64,000 bases of DNA from Paractinoplanes abujensis (GCF_014204895.1 NZ_JACHMF010000001.1:5766001-5830000); one strand, 5' to 3'. Shown: positions 42,601 through 51,822, numbered from the stretch's first letter. Program-made: numbers and translations. The notes: generated by a model from the sequence alone, not told the origin.

Positions 42601-44790
42601 GCCCCGTTCGCGCTCGGGCTGCCCTGGTGGTCCCCGCTGCTGCTCGGGGGCGCGGTCGCCCTGGCCTACGCGATGGCCGCGGTGGCCACGATCGACCCGA
42701 TCGCCGCCCTGTGCCGGGCCGGGGCGGCCGCCGTCGTCCTGCTCCACGCCGTCGTCTCGTCGCTGGCCCGGCCCTGGTCGACGGCCCTGTCCCTGCTGAT
42801 CGTGGTGATGATCGGCGCCCTCACCGCGATCATGGCCCGCACCCGGGTCGCCGAGATCCAGGAACCACCGCCCGGCACCCCGCTGCCCCCGCCGGGCCGG
42901 TTCTGGTCACCGTCCACGATCACCGAGGCCGATCTGGCCCGCGACGACACCGGCATGCCGCGGCACCGCGCCCAGATCGGCGGCGCCGCCACCGGGGCGA
43001 TCATGCTGGCGCTGCCCGGCGTGCTGGCCTCCGTCGCCGCCGACCAGGCCCACGACGCGCTGATCGTGCTGACGGCCGCGCTGGCCGCGTCCAGCCTCAG
43101 CCTGGCCGTGCTCGCCCTGGCCGGCCGCTACATCGCGCAGTTCCTGCCCTGGGCCACCGTCGGCCTGGTGCTGGGCGCGACGATCACCGCGTTCGCGTCG
43201 ATCCCGACCCCGCACCCCACGGCCCTCTACGCGGCGGCCGCCGCGCTGCTCGGCGTCATGGCCGAGTTGCTGCGCGGCTCGATCCCCGCCCCCGGCCTCA
43301 CGCTGGCCCGCGAAGGCGCGTTCTCCAGCGGCAGCTACCGCGCCCGGCGCTGGACGACCGCGCGCCCGCTCGGGCTCACCGGCCGCTGGCTGGTCGACCC
43401 GGCCACCAGCGCCGTCGTGCTCGCCCTGCTGCCCACCATCCTGGCCATCTTCTCGATCGCCCCGGCGCTGCGGGCCGCCCTGATCGACCCGCTGGGCCAG
43501 CTCGGGCACATCTGGGACGGCCCGGTCCCCGCGCTGGCCGCGCCCTCGTCGGGTTACGTCGACGGCACCAGCGTCCTGGCCATCGTGCTGCTCACCGGGG
43601 CCGCCGCACTGGCCGCGATCGGTTTCGGCGGCCGCGCGTCCGAGACCGTGCCGGTCATCATGCCGGGTCTGGCGATCACCATCCTGATCACGCCGATCGC
43701 CCTGCACGCGGCGTACCCGACGGCCACCAGCGCGGCCTTGGTCGTCTTCACGATCTCGATGCTCGGCCTGGCCCTCACCCCGCCGCCCGCCGGCCGCCGC
43801 TCCTCGCTGCTCGGCACCGTCCGCACGATCGTCTTCGTGATCGGCCTGCTCGCCGGCAACGCGGGCCTGGCCGGCAGCCTCGCCCAACAACGCCTCACCC
43901 TGCTCACGCTGGGCTGCGCGATCTTCGTCGGCCTGGCCGCCGCGCTGGCCGGGCGCAGCCGCTTCGCCCGCGTGCTGGGCTGGGTCTTCGCCGCCGTGAT
44001 GGGCCAGTTCTTCGTGCTCACGGCCGCGATCGCCGCCGGTGTGGAACGGCCGTGGGCCGCGTTCGGGGTGCTCGCCGTCGGCGCCGCCCTGCTGATCCTC
44101 GAGGCCACCGTGCCCCGGCTGGGCCTGCCGCAATACCGCACCGAGGCCACCACCATCGAGTGGAGCGGTTACGCGTCCGCGCTGATCGCCGGGGTCATGG
44201 CGTTCGACTCGCCCGCCCACCTGGCCGCCATGCTGGCCGCCTGGGGCGCCGTGCTCGGCCTGGCCGCCGCCCGCGTGGGCCGCCCGCCCAGCCAGCGCCG
44301 AGCCCTGTTCTGGACGGCGGTCGGCTTCGAGGTCGTGGGCTGGTGGCTGTTCATCGCGCTGGCCGACGTCGCGCTGCCCGAGGCGTACACGCTGCCCTTC
44401 GCCGCCCTGGCCCTGCTGGTCGGCGTCATCGAGTCGCGCGACCGGTCCGACCTGAGCAGCTGGGTGGCGTACGGGCCGGCGCTGCTCGCGGCCTTCGTAC
44501 CCACGATCGGCATCGTGCTGGCCGGCGACGGCGGCGAGTTGCGCGAGGTCCTGCTGCTGCTAGCCGCCGTGGCCACGCTGATCGTCGGCTCCCGCAACCG
44601 CCAGCAGGCCCCTGTCGTCGTCGGCGCGGTCGCCACCATCATCGCCGCCATCCACTTCGCGATGACCCTGGTCGGCCCCTGGCTGGTCCTCGTGCCGCTC
44701 GGCGTCATCCTGCTCTGGGTCGGCGCCACGAACGAAAACCGCCGCCGCACCCGCGAAGGCCTGCGGGGCGCCCTGGTCCGCATGCGCTGA
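39688..44790 (+). CDS. Giant polytopic membrane protein, about 45 predicted spans
   Basis: 1700 residues from GTG 39688, with GAGGAGG 4 nt upstream. The N-terminal part is a coiled coil (about 10-65: DELARIEASIADLKIRD) and a basic-then-proline-rich linker (about 65-165). From about 170 to the end run roughly 45 hydrophobic Ala/Leu/Val/Gly helices. The only sizeable soluble breaks are near 330-410 and 1040-1080. No catalytic or transport motif is visible. Similar very large permease-like proteins occur in actinobacteria with unknown roles. It is preceded by the dehydrogenase remnant and stands alone. A stretch of this size and repetitive composition may have arisen by internal duplication. Confidence 0.82.
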   Translation: MAQSGQPDGYDDELARIEASIADLKIRDMAAAKERTQIAAKIQAAQFQRDILAHANQQKKTAKTRRPRRQKPEEFPPPPPPTGAPAAGEAPPPPRAARSSGPRPDWAPPGSPHTGPPGVATDGVTVLVDDPPPTERVAPPPRRSAGFTGAEHHPPEASSQSVQNILLALGALLIGVAAVVFAGVAVSNPFARAFILALCTAIALAVAPGIAKRGLSSTGETVAWVGLVLLPLTLFALHGSSVTGGADVPVPLYLGISFALTAVAAFVYAGATRLAAPRYATVVAVQPVPLLLADPMIQSPAGWGMALTVVAVLDLLLLTTVIRKGRLVPRWPWGRPGPADRRAQDPAPLPEDPPERPETAREEPDLIIPGLAGSRRRGWLRSRIFPGPRPGDAPPAGSVPLAPPATPPSADWLRELTFALLCVASAGALLYSSVALLQAQVLPDALRSGLVLVLAALTGAAAAYLLDNQVARNIAGGVLALAVIGATARIADVVSPHWTLAVAAAAVAVTGAVVTLVPAEVRRGPQIASAVALGIIGVILVIGCLRAALAPLQAARPVWHAETAGYAQRMAEAAGELGWLLAFSALLVTIAAALALPPSVRHEGAVIGIALTALAVPASLTLNWSEAPWPLVIAAVGIGAAGLAATTRRIAIVHVAAAGVVGFFSAGAALGAAWLTAAVLTALAGAGVMIAVAARQIPIRLYAWLVGDWASGAAALALPGAVVSAALAVADRGDGPPATEAVTVPALAVGFLAVAATLSYAAVFQVARRDISLPLTAGTGLGAISLALAALLAPGATAPDVWVGALLLVAAGLLFFSKSIDNGRRSDRMLDGPDIAAAAATVAICGALARVFALAFPQAPLAVAGVVVLIVALAVAVLPEDWARGPNRGLAVAGAVIGAIAGYLAVAGAVRMLSVPADLWDADLSRGPAPGPGAWQAPFALVAIAIAADLAAPRPWSHLFSAIAGALAAIGAPFALGLPWWSPLLLGGAVALAYAMAAVATIDPIAALCRAGAAAVVLLHAVVSSLARPWSTALSLLIVVMIGALTAIMARTRVAEIQEPPPGTPLPPPGRFWSPSTITEADLARDDTGMPRHRAQIGGAATGAIMLALPGVLASVAADQAHDALIVLTAALAASSLSLAVLALAGRYIAQFLPWATVGLVLGATITAFASIPTPHPTALYAAAAALLGVMAELLRGSIPAPGLTLAREGAFSSGSYRARRWTTARPLGLTGRWLVDPATSAVVLALLPTILAIFSIAPALRAALIDPLGQLGHIWDGPVPALAAPSSGYVDGTSVLAIVLLTGAAALAAIGFGGRASETVPVIMPGLAITILITPIALHAAYPTATSAALVVFTISMLGLALTPPPAGRRSSLLGTVRTIVFVIGLLAGNAGLAGSLAQQRLTLLTLGCAIFVGLAAALAGRSRFARVLGWVFAAVMGQFFVLTAAIAAGVERPWAAFGVLAVGAALLILEATVPRLGLPQYRTEATTIEWSGYASALIAGVMAFDSPAHLAAMLAAWGAVLGLAAARVGRPPSQRRALFWTAVGFEVVGWWLFIALADVALPEAYTLPFAALALLVGVIESRDRSDLSSWVAYGPALLAAFVPTIGIVLAGDGGELREVLLLLAAVATLIVGSRNRQQAPVVVGAVATIIAAIHFAMTLVGPWLVLVPLGVILLWVGATNENRRRTREGLRGALVRMR

Positions 44791-44845
44791 GACGACCCGG
44801 CTCCGGCGCTCCCCCTTGACCTGACCGCCGTAACCTGGGCGGCGT

Positions 44846-45157
44846 TCAGCCGGCCGGAAGGAGCGGGCGCATGAACGTGCGCTCGTAGCGCACCACGCAT
44901 TTCGACTCGTCGCGAATCCGGTCGGCCGCGACGAACTCGGGGTCGTGGCCGAACAGTGCGCGATACCGCTCGTACGCGGCCAGGCTCTCGAAGCTGAACA
45001 GCGCCTCGGCCTTGTCGCTGGCCCCCTCGGCGGGCAGGAAATAGCCGTGGTGGACGCCGCCGTGCTTGGCCACCAGCCGCATCCATTCGCGCGCGAACCG
45101 CTCGAACGCCGCGATCTGCTCCGGGTCGATCGTGTAATGCACCACGCAAGTGATCAC
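44846..45157 (-). CDS. NIPSNAP/dimeric alpha-beta barrel family protein
   Basis: This 103-residue protein has VVHYTIDPEQIAAFERFAREWMRLV, GGVHHGYFLPAEGAS, ALFSFESLAAYERYRALFGHDPEF and VRYERTFMRPL, the pattern of small NIPSNAP proteins with a ferredoxin-like fold. Such proteins often act as dimers. A binding or monooxygenase-like role is possible, but no active site can be named. It is divergent from the phosphatase gene, with 23 bp between start codons (45157 and 45181), so the promoters must overlap the coding ends or be leaderless. Confidence 0.82.
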   Translation of the reverse strand: MITCVVHYTIDPEQIAAFERFAREWMRLVAKHGGVHHGYFLPAEGASDKAEALFSFESLAAYERYRALFGHDPEFVAADRIRDESKCVVRYERTFMRPLLPAG

Positions 45158-45180
45158 GCTTCGACCCTATCTTTACGGGC

Positions 45181-45795
45181 ATGCGCACGCTCCACGTCGT
45201 CACCCATCCCGAAGCCACCCACCACGTCGCCGGCCTCGTCGGTGGCTGGTTCGACTCCGACCTCACGCCACGCGGGCTCGACCAGGCCGCGAAGATCGCC
45301 GACGTGCTCGCGACCCGGGCGGCCGGGGCCGAGGTCTACTCGTCCGACCTGCTGCGCACCCGCCGTACGGCGGAAGTCGTCGCGAACCGCCTCGGCACCG
45401 GTGTGACCCTCGACGGTGATCTGCGCGAGAAGTCGTACGGGGAAGCCGGCGGCCGCCCCCAGTCCTGGCTGGACGCCCGTTTCGTTCCACCGCCGCGCGA
45501 CGGCGAACGCATGCGCCACGACGAGGGCATCCCCGGCGCCGAAACCAAACATGACCTGGCCGTACGGGTCTACGCCGCACTCGACCGCATCGTGAAGCCG
45601 GAGGCGGCCCACCAGGTGATCGTGACCCACGGCATGGCCGCGACCTTCGTGCTGGCGGCCTGGATCGGCATGCCGCTCGAAGCCGCAGGCCGGGTCGCGT
45701 TCCGCTTCACCGCGGGCGGCATCACGACGCTGCACGAGGACGACTACTTCCACAACCACGCAGTCGTCAGCCTCAACGACGTGAGCCACCTCTAA
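45181..45795 (+). CDS. Histidine phosphatase superfamily protein with altered RHG motif
   Basis: This 204-residue protein is phosphoglycerate mutase-like. The nucleophile motif RHG reads THP here (LHVVTHPEATHH). The other conserved sites are present: SSDLLRTRRTAEVVA (phosphate Arg), REKSYGEAGGR (acid Glu) and VIVTHGMAATFVL (second His). The catalytic His remains, but the adjacent phosphate-binding Arg is replaced by Thr. Family members dephosphorylate small molecules or proteins. The gene overlaps the convergent GNAT gene by 4 bp at their stops. Confidence 0.87.
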   Translation: MRTLHVVTHPEATHHVAGLVGGWFDSDLTPRGLDQAAKIADVLATRAAGAEVYSSDLLRTRRTAEVVANRLGTGVTLDGDLREKSYGEAGGRPQSWLDARFVPPPRDGERMRHDEGIPGAETKHDLAVRVYAALDRIVKPEAAHQVIVTHGMAATFVLAAWIGMPLEAAGRVAFRFTAGGITTLHEDDYFHNHAVVSLNDVSHL

Positions 45796-46262
45796 AGCGG
45801 CTTCTCCATGATCCGGGTCGGGCGGCCCTTGGCCAGGTCGGGGCGCAGGTCGATCTGCTCGTAGCCGAGCGCCCGCCAGAAGGCGAGGGCCGGCTCGTTG
45901 CCGACCAGCACACCTAGGCGCAGCGCGGGGGCACCCGCCGATCGGTAACGGTCCTCGATCGCGGCGACGATGGCCCGCCCGTGGCCACGGCGGCCCAGGC
46001 GACCGTCCACCAGCAACAGACCGATCCACGGGTGGCCGTCGATCGGGTGCTCGTCGAGCAACTGGGCGAACCCCACGACACGGTCGCCGTCCTCGCGGGC
46101 AACGACCGTGTCCTCGCGCAGCATGACCTCGACCTCGGCGCGGGACAGGGTGCCGAGGTCGAGGTCGCCGCTGACGCGCCAGTACTCGGGCCGCGACAGG
46201 CAGATCCCGTACAGGCTGTCCAGCTCAGGCCCGGCCAAGGTGGCCTCGCGCAGACAGATCAC
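45792..46262 (-). CDS. GNAT acetyltransferase
   Basis: This 156-residue protein has the core VGFAQLLDEHPIDGHPWIGLLLVDGRLGRRGHGRAIVAA-like region. The acetyl-CoA pyrophosphate loop is LGRRGHGRA (Q/RxxGxG/A) and motif B is NEPALAFWRALGYEQID. It transfers an acetyl group from acetyl-CoA to an unknown amine. GTG 46262 starts VICLREATLAGPE. It follows the methyltransferase gene by 14 bp and may be cotranscribed. The C-terminus RIMEKPL is typical. Its 3' end overlaps the phosphatase stop. Confidence 0.88.
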   Translation of the reverse strand: MICLREATLAGPELDSLYGICLSRPEYWRVSGDLDLGTLSRAEVEVMLREDTVVAREDGDRVVGFAQLLDEHPIDGHPWIGLLLVDGRLGRRGHGRAIVAAIEDRYRSAGAPALRLGVLVGNEPALAFWRALGYEQIDLRPDLAKGRPTRIMEKPL

Positions 46263-46276
46263 CCTGGCACTCTAGG

Positions 46277-47014
46277 TCAGCGCTTCTTCAGGGCGAACAC
46301 GCCCCAGCCCAGGTAGCGCCGCCCATAACGCACATGATTCAGCGGCGCGGTGTCGAGCTCTTCCCGGAACCGGGCGGCCAGCTCGTCACCGGGGTTCTCG
46401 TCGAGCCAGGTGCGGACGGTGAGCCACTGGGCCGCGACGTAGCGATCCCAGCTGTCCTCGTCGGCCAGCACCATCTCGACCAGATCCCAGCCCAGCTCGC
46501 CGAACGACCCGACCAGGCCGGGCAGGTCCGCGAAGTCGCTCCTCTGCTCGGCGTGCGAGCCCCGCACGGCGGCCTCGTCGGGCGGGTCCTCCCGCCAGAA
46601 CGGCTCCCCGATCAGCATGAGCCCGCCCGGACGCAGGCTGCGCCCCAGCAACTCGACGGTGCCGGCCACACCTTGGCCGATCCAGGTCGCGCCGATACAT
46701 GCGGCCACGTCGACCTTTTCGGCCGCCACGAACCCGGCCGCGTCACCGTGCACGAAAGTCACATTCCCCGCCACCCCCAGCTCGACGGCCCTGGCCCGGG
46801 CCCGCTCGATGTGGTTGGTGCTGATGTCGACACCCGTGCCGGTGACGCCGTGATCCCGGCTCCAGGTGCACAGCATCTCGCCGGTGCCGCAGGCCAGGTC
46901 GAGCAGGGTCGCCCCGGGCGGCAGGCGCAGGGCCCGCCCGCCCTCCTCGGCCGAGGGATTCTGCTTTATGCGCCACCCCTGAGCGGCAAGAATGTCGGCT
47001 CCCGAGTTCTCCAT
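46277..47014 (-). CDS. SAM-dependent class I methyltransferase
   Basis: This 245-residue Rossmann protein has SAM motif I LLDLACGTGEM, the acidic strand-2 end GTGVDIS, VTFVHGDAAGF and RPGGLMLIGEPFW after strand 5. ATG 47014 has a GGGGGC purine run upstream and gives MENSGADILAAQGWRI. Earlier in-frame starts up to 47152 are unsupported. The C-terminal half (DEDSWDRYVAAQWL, LDENPGDELAARFREEL) resembles small-molecule methyltransferases found in actinobacteria. The substrate is unknown. The GNAT gene follows at 14 bp on the same strand, suggesting a two-gene operon. Confidence 0.88.
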   Translation of the reverse strand: MENSGADILAAQGWRIKQNPSAEEGGRALRLPPGATLLDLACGTGEMLCTWSRDHGVTGTGVDISTNHIERARARAVELGVAGNVTFVHGDAAGFVAAEKVDVAACIGATWIGQGVAGTVELLGRSLRPGGLMLIGEPFWREDPPDEAAVRGSHAEQRSDFADLPGLVGSFGELGWDLVEMVLADEDSWDRYVAAQWLTVRTWLDENPGDELAARFREELDTAPLNHVRYGRRYLGWGVFALKKR

Positions 47015-47635
47015 CTCGAGCCCCCGCCGGGTCTCCCGGTCGGACCGGGAAGGGATATCAGTTCTTCTACCGGCCGGCACGCCGCCTGGCGGGCCACTGG
47101 GACGGGTGACCCCGCCGGGGTACCGGTTTCTCGCCTCTCCAGATCGGCCCACTTCGGCCGTGCCGGCCGTCCGACGCTGCGCCTCTCGGATGGAGTCCGG
47201 GTCACCGTCGTTCGAATGGGGCCTTGGCGGCCCGCCGCCGGGACCTCTCGAAGGTGAACTCCGCCCTGGTACAGGAGTCCGGACCGGACCGCGCAGCTTC
47301 CCGTATTACCGGCTCGAATGCGGTCGATTCTCCGATGTTCAGCGGCCCCGACGCGCAGTCGATGGGCGTCTCGCCGTCACTGCGCAAAGACACGAACGAC
47401 TACGAGCACGGCCAGGACACGTCAGCGCCGTCGTTCGCCTCGACGTGCTCCGGCGGCTGCGCGTCTCGACTATGCGCGCGCCTTTGATCGTGCCGCCCGC
47501 CATCGGGTTCGGGTACGCCCCGTCGCTGAGCTCGGACGACCACACCCCGCTCGCGCCGCCCAGGGAAGCTCGCCCGGATGCTAGTTGATGTTGGTGTGGT
47601 CGGTGTTCTCGATGCGCAGCAGTGCAGGAGAGCGT
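47015..47635. other. 620-bp stretch without a convincing gene
   Basis: Short open frames occur on both strands but none has both a ribosome site and recognisable protein character. A minus-strand frame near 47202-47393 has a vaguely STAS-like stretch (GPLNIGESTAFEPV) and may be decayed coding DNA, unproven. The methyltransferase promoter should lie at the left end. No hairpin or repeat stood out. Confidence 0.4.
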
Positions 47636-48058
47636 TCAGTGAAGGTTTCGGACCAGCTGCGGTGAGGGGTTCACATAGGACTGGTCGGCCGCGACCACGG
47701 TGGGTACCGTCTCGTTGCCGCCGGCGATGGCCCGTACGGATGCGGCGGCCGCGGGATCGTTCCAGATGTCGACCCAGTGGTATCGGCCGGCCTCACGCGC
47801 CAGCAGGGCCCGCATCCGCAGGCAATACGGACAACCGGGCCGCCAGTAGATGATCGGCCGGCCGTCGGCGGCTTGGGCGGCTCTCGCGTCGGCGTCGGTA
47901 ATGGAACGAGGGAACGCGAGCGGCGCAACGAAGCCACCGAAGAGAACAAAAGCCGCCAGAATCAGCACGCCGCCGAGAACCGAGCCGTTGATGATCATCG
48001 GGACGCCGCCGATGATCCCGGCCGCGATGAGCATGATCGACGGAGTCCAGCGTCTCAT
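47636..48058 (-). CDS. Membrane-anchored glutaredoxin/mycoredoxin-like protein
   Basis: 140 residues. Two membrane helices (about 7-23 and 27-49) precede a glutaredoxin domain with active site WRPGCPYCLRMR (C76, C79), then YHWVDIWNDPAAAASVRAIA and ETVPTVVAADQSYVNPS, the cis-Pro and substrate loop. In mycothiol-making actinobacteria such CxxC proteins can reduce mycothiol mixed disulfides, and Mca in this window supports a mycothiol system. The active site would be on the side of the membrane set by the N-terminal hairpin, probably cytoplasmic. It follows purE by only 10 bp on the same strand. Confidence 0.87.
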   Translation of the reverse strand: MRRWTPSIMLIAAGIIGGVPMIINGSVLGGVLILAAFVLFGGFVAPLAFPRSITDADARAAQAADGRPIIYWRPGCPYCLRMRALLAREAGRYHWVDIWNDPAAAASVRAIAGGNETVPTVVAADQSYVNPSPQLVRNLH

Positions 48059-48068
48059 CGAAGCGACG

Positions 48069-48566
48069 TCACCCGAGCAGACGTTCGCGCAGGGCGGCGT
48101 CCTTCTCGGCCACCAGTTTCTCCAGGCTCGTCTGGAAGGTGGCCATCTTCGTGCGCAGCAGCTGGTCGGACGCGCCCAGGATGCGTACGGCGAGCAGCCC
48201 GGCGTTGCGCGCCCCGCCGATCGACACCGTGGCCACCGGCACCCCGGCCGGCATCTGCACGATCGAGAGCAGCGAGTCCATGCCGTCGAGGTGCTTGAGC
48301 GGCACCGGCACCCCGATCACCGGCAGCGGGGTCAGCGCGGCCACCATGCCGGGCAGGTGGGCCGCTCCCCCGGCGCCCGCGATGATCGCCTGCAGGCCCC
48401 GCTCGGCCGCCGACGACGCGTAGTCGACCATCTTGCCGACCGTACGGTGGGCCGACACCACGCCGACCTCGAACGGCACCTCGAACTCGGCCAGCGCGAC
48501 CGCGGCGGCCTCCATCGTGGGCCAGTCGGAGTCGCTGCCCATGATGATCCCGACGCGCGGCGCCAT
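48069..48566 (-). CDS. purE: N5-carboxyaminoimidazole ribonucleotide mutase
   Basis: This 165-residue class I PurE converts N5-CAIR to CAIR in purine synthesis. Motifs are [12 protein letters not shown] (substrate loop), VSAHRT (catalytic His), [15 protein letters not shown] and [33 protein letters not shown] region. ATG 48566 directly abuts the purK stop, so the two are translated from one message in the standard purK-purE order. Length is normal. Confidence 0.97.
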   Translation of the reverse strand: MAPRVGIIMGSDSDWPTMEAAAVALAEFEVPFEVGVVSAHRTVGKMVDYASSAAERGLQAIIAGAGGAAHLPGMVAALTPLPVIGVPVPLKHLDGMDSLLSIVQMPAGVPVATVSIGGARNAGLLAVRILGASDQLLRTKMATFQTSLEKLVAEKDAALRERLLG

Positions 48567-49709
48567 TTACCGGCCCTCCTGAAGCCACTGGGCGGCGCGG
48601 ACCGCGCGGGCCCGCACCGAGGTCATGTCGTCACCGAGCACCGTCACGTGCCCGATCTTGCGGCCGGGCCGCACGAGCTTGCCGTAGAGGTGCACGCGGG
48701 CCCCCGGGTCCTCGGCGAACAGGTGGTGCAGCCGCTCGTCGATGGACATGCCGCCGGGCTCGCCACCCAGCACGTTCGCCATCACGACGGCGGGGGCGGT
48801 GAGCGAGGTCTCGCCCATGGGGTAGTCGAGGACCGCGCGCAGGTGTTGCTCGAACTGCGACGTCCGGGCGCCCTCGATCGTCCAGTGCCCGGAGTTGTGC
48901 GGCCGCATCGCCAGCTCGTTGACCACGATGCCGGCGTCGGTCTCGAACAGCTCGACGGCGAGCAGACCGACCACGCCCAGCGCGTTGGCCAGGTCGATCG
49001 CGAGCTGCTGGGCCTCCAGGGCCAGGCTTTCGGAGAGGCCGGGCGCGGGCGCGAGCACCTCGACGCAGATGCCGTCCTGCTGCACGGTCTCGACCACCGG
49101 ATACGCCGCGACCTGCCCGAACGGCGAGCGGGCGACCAGCGCGGCCAGCTCGCGGCGCAGCGGCACCTTCTCCTCGACGATCAGCGGAGTGCCGGTCGCG
49201 ACCAGGTCGTCGGCTTCCGCGGGGGACGACAGCATCCACACCCCGCGACCGTCGTACCCACCGCGGGTGGCCTTGCCCACGACCGGCCAGGAACCGCCGG
49301 CGAAGTCCGCAATGTCCGCAGACGACGAAACGCGCGCCCACCTGGGCACCGGCGCACCCAGGGCCGCCAGCCGCGTACGCATCTCGCCCTTGTCCTGGGC
49401 GAACAGAAGCGCAGCGGAGCCGGGGAAGACCTTCACCCCCTCGGCCTCAAGGGCGGCGATGTGCGAGTTCGGCACATGCTCGTGGTCGAAGGTGACGGCC
49501 TCGCAGCCCTTCGCGAACTCGCGCAGGGCGGCCAGATCGGTGTGGGAGCCGATGCGCACATCGGCCGCGACCAGGGCGGCGCTGTCGTCGGGAGAGACGC
49601 TCAGCACGCGCAGTGACTGGCCGAGGGAGATCGCGGCCTGGTGGGTCATCCGGGCCAGTTGGCCACCGCCCACCATGCCGACTACGGGCAGACCGGTTCG
49701 GGTATCCAT
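48567..49709 (-). CDS. purK: N5-carboxyaminoimidazole ribonucleotide synthase
   Basis: This 380-residue ATP-grasp enzyme carboxylates AIR with bicarbonate and ATP. N-terminal VVGMVGGGQLARMTHQAAISLG and EAVTFDHEHVPN precede ATP-grasp segments VGKATRGGYDGRGVW, PLIVEEKVPLRRELAA, VVNELAMRPHNSGHWTIEGARTSQFEQHLRA-like core. All are diagnostic of PurK. ATG 49709. It forms an operon with purE and probably the glutaredoxin-like gene. Its start lies 28 bp from the stop of the DUF255 gene on the same strand, so read-through is possible. Confidence 0.96.
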   Translation of the reverse strand: MDTRTGLPVVGMVGGGQLARMTHQAAISLGQSLRVLSVSPDDSAALVAADVRIGSHTDLAALREFAKGCEAVTFDHEHVPNSHIAALEAEGVKVFPGSAALLFAQDKGEMRTRLAALGAPVPRWARVSSSADIADFAGGSWPVVGKATRGGYDGRGVWMLSSPAEADDLVATGTPLIVEEKVPLRRELAALVARSPFGQVAAYPVVETVQQDGICVEVLAPAPGLSESLALEAQQLAIDLANALGVVGLLAVELFETDAGIVVNELAMRPHNSGHWTIEGARTSQFEQHLRAVLDYPMGETSLTAPAVVMANVLGGEPGGMSIDERLHHLFAEDPGARVHLYGKLVRPGRKIGHVTVLGDDMTSVRARAVRAAQWLQEGR

Positions 49710-49737
49710 CGCCCGCCCAGCCTAGCCAAGCCCCAGC

Positions 49738-51729
49738 TCAACCCAGCCGGGTGGTCAGCTCCTCCACGCTGGTGGCCGGGCGGTCACAGACAAAACCGCG
49801 GCACACGTACGCCGTGGGGACGCCACCTTGCAGCGGCCGGTCGGCCAGCAGCGGCACCCCGGGCCGGTCGGGCTCGCCCGCGACGATCACCGTGCCGGGC
49901 GGCGCGTGCCGGTGGGCGGCGGCCAGCAGCGGGCCCTCCTGCCCGGCCGGGGCCGCGATGGCGATCTCGTACGGGCCGGTCAGCGCAGCCTCGGCCACCG
50001 CGGCCGCGTATCCCGCGTACCGGGGGTGTGAGCCGATCACCGGGCCCACCGTGGCCAGCGCCGCGTCGGCCGCCTCGCGATAGCTGGGCTCGCCGCTCAG
50101 CGCCGCGTACGCGACCAGGGCCGCGCAGAGCGCCGACAGCCCCGACGGCGTGGCGTTGTCGGTCGGGTCGGCGGGCCGTGTGACCAGCCGTTCGGCGTCG
50201 TCGGCGGTGTCGTAGAACCCGCCGTCACCGGTCGGGAAGTGGGCCAGCGCCGCGTCGAGCAGGTCGCGGGCCCGGTCGAGCCAGACGGCGTCGGCGGTGA
50301 GCTGGTGCACGGCCAGGAACGCCTCGGCCACGCAGCCGTAGTCCTCGAGCACGCCCACCGGCTCCCCCACCACGCCGTCGCGTGAGACGCGGCGCAGGCG
50401 CCCGCCGACGACGTGCCGGGTCGCCAGCACCTCGGCGATCCGCAAAGCCTCGTCGCGGACGTGGGCGGAACCGGTCAGGATGCTGTATTCGGCCAGCGCG
50501 GTCACGGCGAGCCCGTTCCACGAGGCCACGACCTTGTCGTCGCGGGCGGGCTGGGGGCGGCCGGCCCGCGCGTCGAGCAGGCGGGTGCGCACCTCGCCCC
50601 AGCGCACGACCAGGCCGGGGTCGGCCGCGTCGATGTCGCGGGCCAGCACGAGCACGCTGCTGCCGTGCTCGAACGTGCCCTCGGCGGTGACCCGGAACAG
50701 GTCGGCCGCCCACGGGCCGTCGTCGTCGCCGAGCGCCTCGGTGAGCTGGGCCGGGGTCCAGGCGTACGTGAGTCCTTCGACCCCGGCCGCGTCGGCGTCG
50801 AGCGCGGAGGCCAGCCCACCCTCCGCGGTGCCCAGGTCGCGCAGCATGAACTCGGCCGTCTCGTCGGCGATCCGCCGGGCGTACGGGTCGCCGGTCAGCC
50901 GCCAGAGCTGCGTGTACGCCCGCAGCAGGAGCGCGTTGTCGTAGAGCATCTTCTCGAAGTGCGGCACCGTCCAGGTCGCGTCGACCGAGTAGCGCGCGAA
51001 CCCGCCGGCCAGCTGGTCGTAAAGGCCGCCGCGACCCATCCGTTCGGCCGCGAACCGTACGGCCTCCAGCGCCTCTTCCGACCCGGTGCGCTGGTGGTGC
51101 CGCAGCAGGAACAACATCGCCATGTGCGGCGGGAACTTGGGCGCCCCGCCGAAGCCGCCGTGCGTCGTGTCCTGCTCCTTGAGCAGCCCGTTGGCGGCCG
51201 CGGCGAGCAGCTCGGACGAGATCGGCGCGCGCGGCCCGCCGACCAGCTGCGACCCGCCGATCGCCTGGACCACGTTGGCACCCTGCTCGATCACCTGCTG
51301 CCGCTGGTCGCGCCAGGCCGTGGTCACCGAGCCGAGCAGGTTCGCGAAGTTGGCCTTCGGAAAGTACGTGCCGCAGAAGAACGGGTCGCCCTCAGGCGTG
51401 GCGAAGACGGTCATGGGCCAGCCGCCCTGCCCGGTCATGGCCTGGGTGGCGGTCATGTAGACGGCGTCGACGTCGGGCCGTTCCTCCCGGTCGACCTTGA
51501 TCGAGACGAAGCCCTCGTTCATCAGCTTCGCGACCTGCTCGTCCTCGAAGGACTCGTGCGCCATCACGTGACACCAGTGACAGGCCGCGTAGCCGACCGA
51601 GATCAGCACCGGCACGTCGCGGCGTCTGGCCTCGGCGAACGCCTCGTCGGACCATTGCCACCAGTCGACCGGGTTGTCGGCGTGCTGGAGCAGGTAGGGC
51701 GAGGTCGCGCCGGCGAGACGATTGGCCAT
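49738..51729 (-). CDS. Thioredoxin-domain (DUF255) protein, YyaL/spermatogenesis-associated type
   Basis: 663 residues. The N-terminal thioredoxin-like domain (about 1-165) has [25 protein letters not shown] start and CHWC (C50-C53 in AACHWCHVM). [14 protein letters not shown] and [23 protein letters not shown] follow. The rest (about 180-660) is an (alpha/alpha)6 glycosidase/epimerase-like barrel with [22 protein letters not shown] and [14 protein letters not shown] segments. These fused proteins are widespread, but their substrate is unknown; a redox-linked carbohydrate or thiol role is inferred. Length is normal. ATG 51729. Confidence 0.9.
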   Translation of the reverse strand: MANRLAGATSPYLLQHADNPVDWWQWSDEAFAEARRRDVPVLISVGYAACHWCHVMAHESFEDEQVAKLMNEGFVSIKVDREERPDVDAVYMTATQAMTGQGGWPMTVFATPEGDPFFCGTYFPKANFANLLGSVTTAWRDQRQQVIEQGANVVQAIGGSQLVGGPRAPISSELLAAAANGLLKEQDTTHGGFGGAPKFPPHMAMLFLLRHHQRTGSEEALEAVRFAAERMGRGGLYDQLAGGFARYSVDATWTVPHFEKMLYDNALLLRAYTQLWRLTGDPYARRIADETAEFMLRDLGTAEGGLASALDADAAGVEGLTYAWTPAQLTEALGDDDGPWAADLFRVTAEGTFEHGSSVLVLARDIDAADPGLVVRWGEVRTRLLDARAGRPQPARDDKVVASWNGLAVTALAEYSILTGSAHVRDEALRIAEVLATRHVVGGRLRRVSRDGVVGEPVGVLEDYGCVAEAFLAVHQLTADAVWLDRARDLLDAALAHFPTGDGGFYDTADDAERLVTRPADPTDNATPSGLSALCAALVAYAALSGEPSYREAADAALATVGPVIGSHPRYAGYAAAVAEAALTGPYEIAIAAPAGQEGPLLAAAHRHAPPGTVIVAGEPDRPGVPLLADRPLQGGVPTAYVCRGFVCDRPATSVEELTTRLG

Positions 51730-51822
51730 ACCCCCAAGCCTCTCACTCCCGGGCGTCCGCGGCTCGGAGGCGAGAAGATAGTGACCTAGACGGCGGCGGC
51801 GCGGCGCCTGCCGGGCCGTCCG

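Noticed and set aside
39628..42747. Long minus-strand open frame opposite the giant membrane protein gene
   Set aside because: Its product is an Arg/Gly/Gln-rich string without hydrophobic core; the plus strand has a good ribosome site and clean helices.
47202..47393. STAS-like small protein on the minus strand
   Set aside because: Resemblance is limited to a short stretch, no ribosome site or complete domain.
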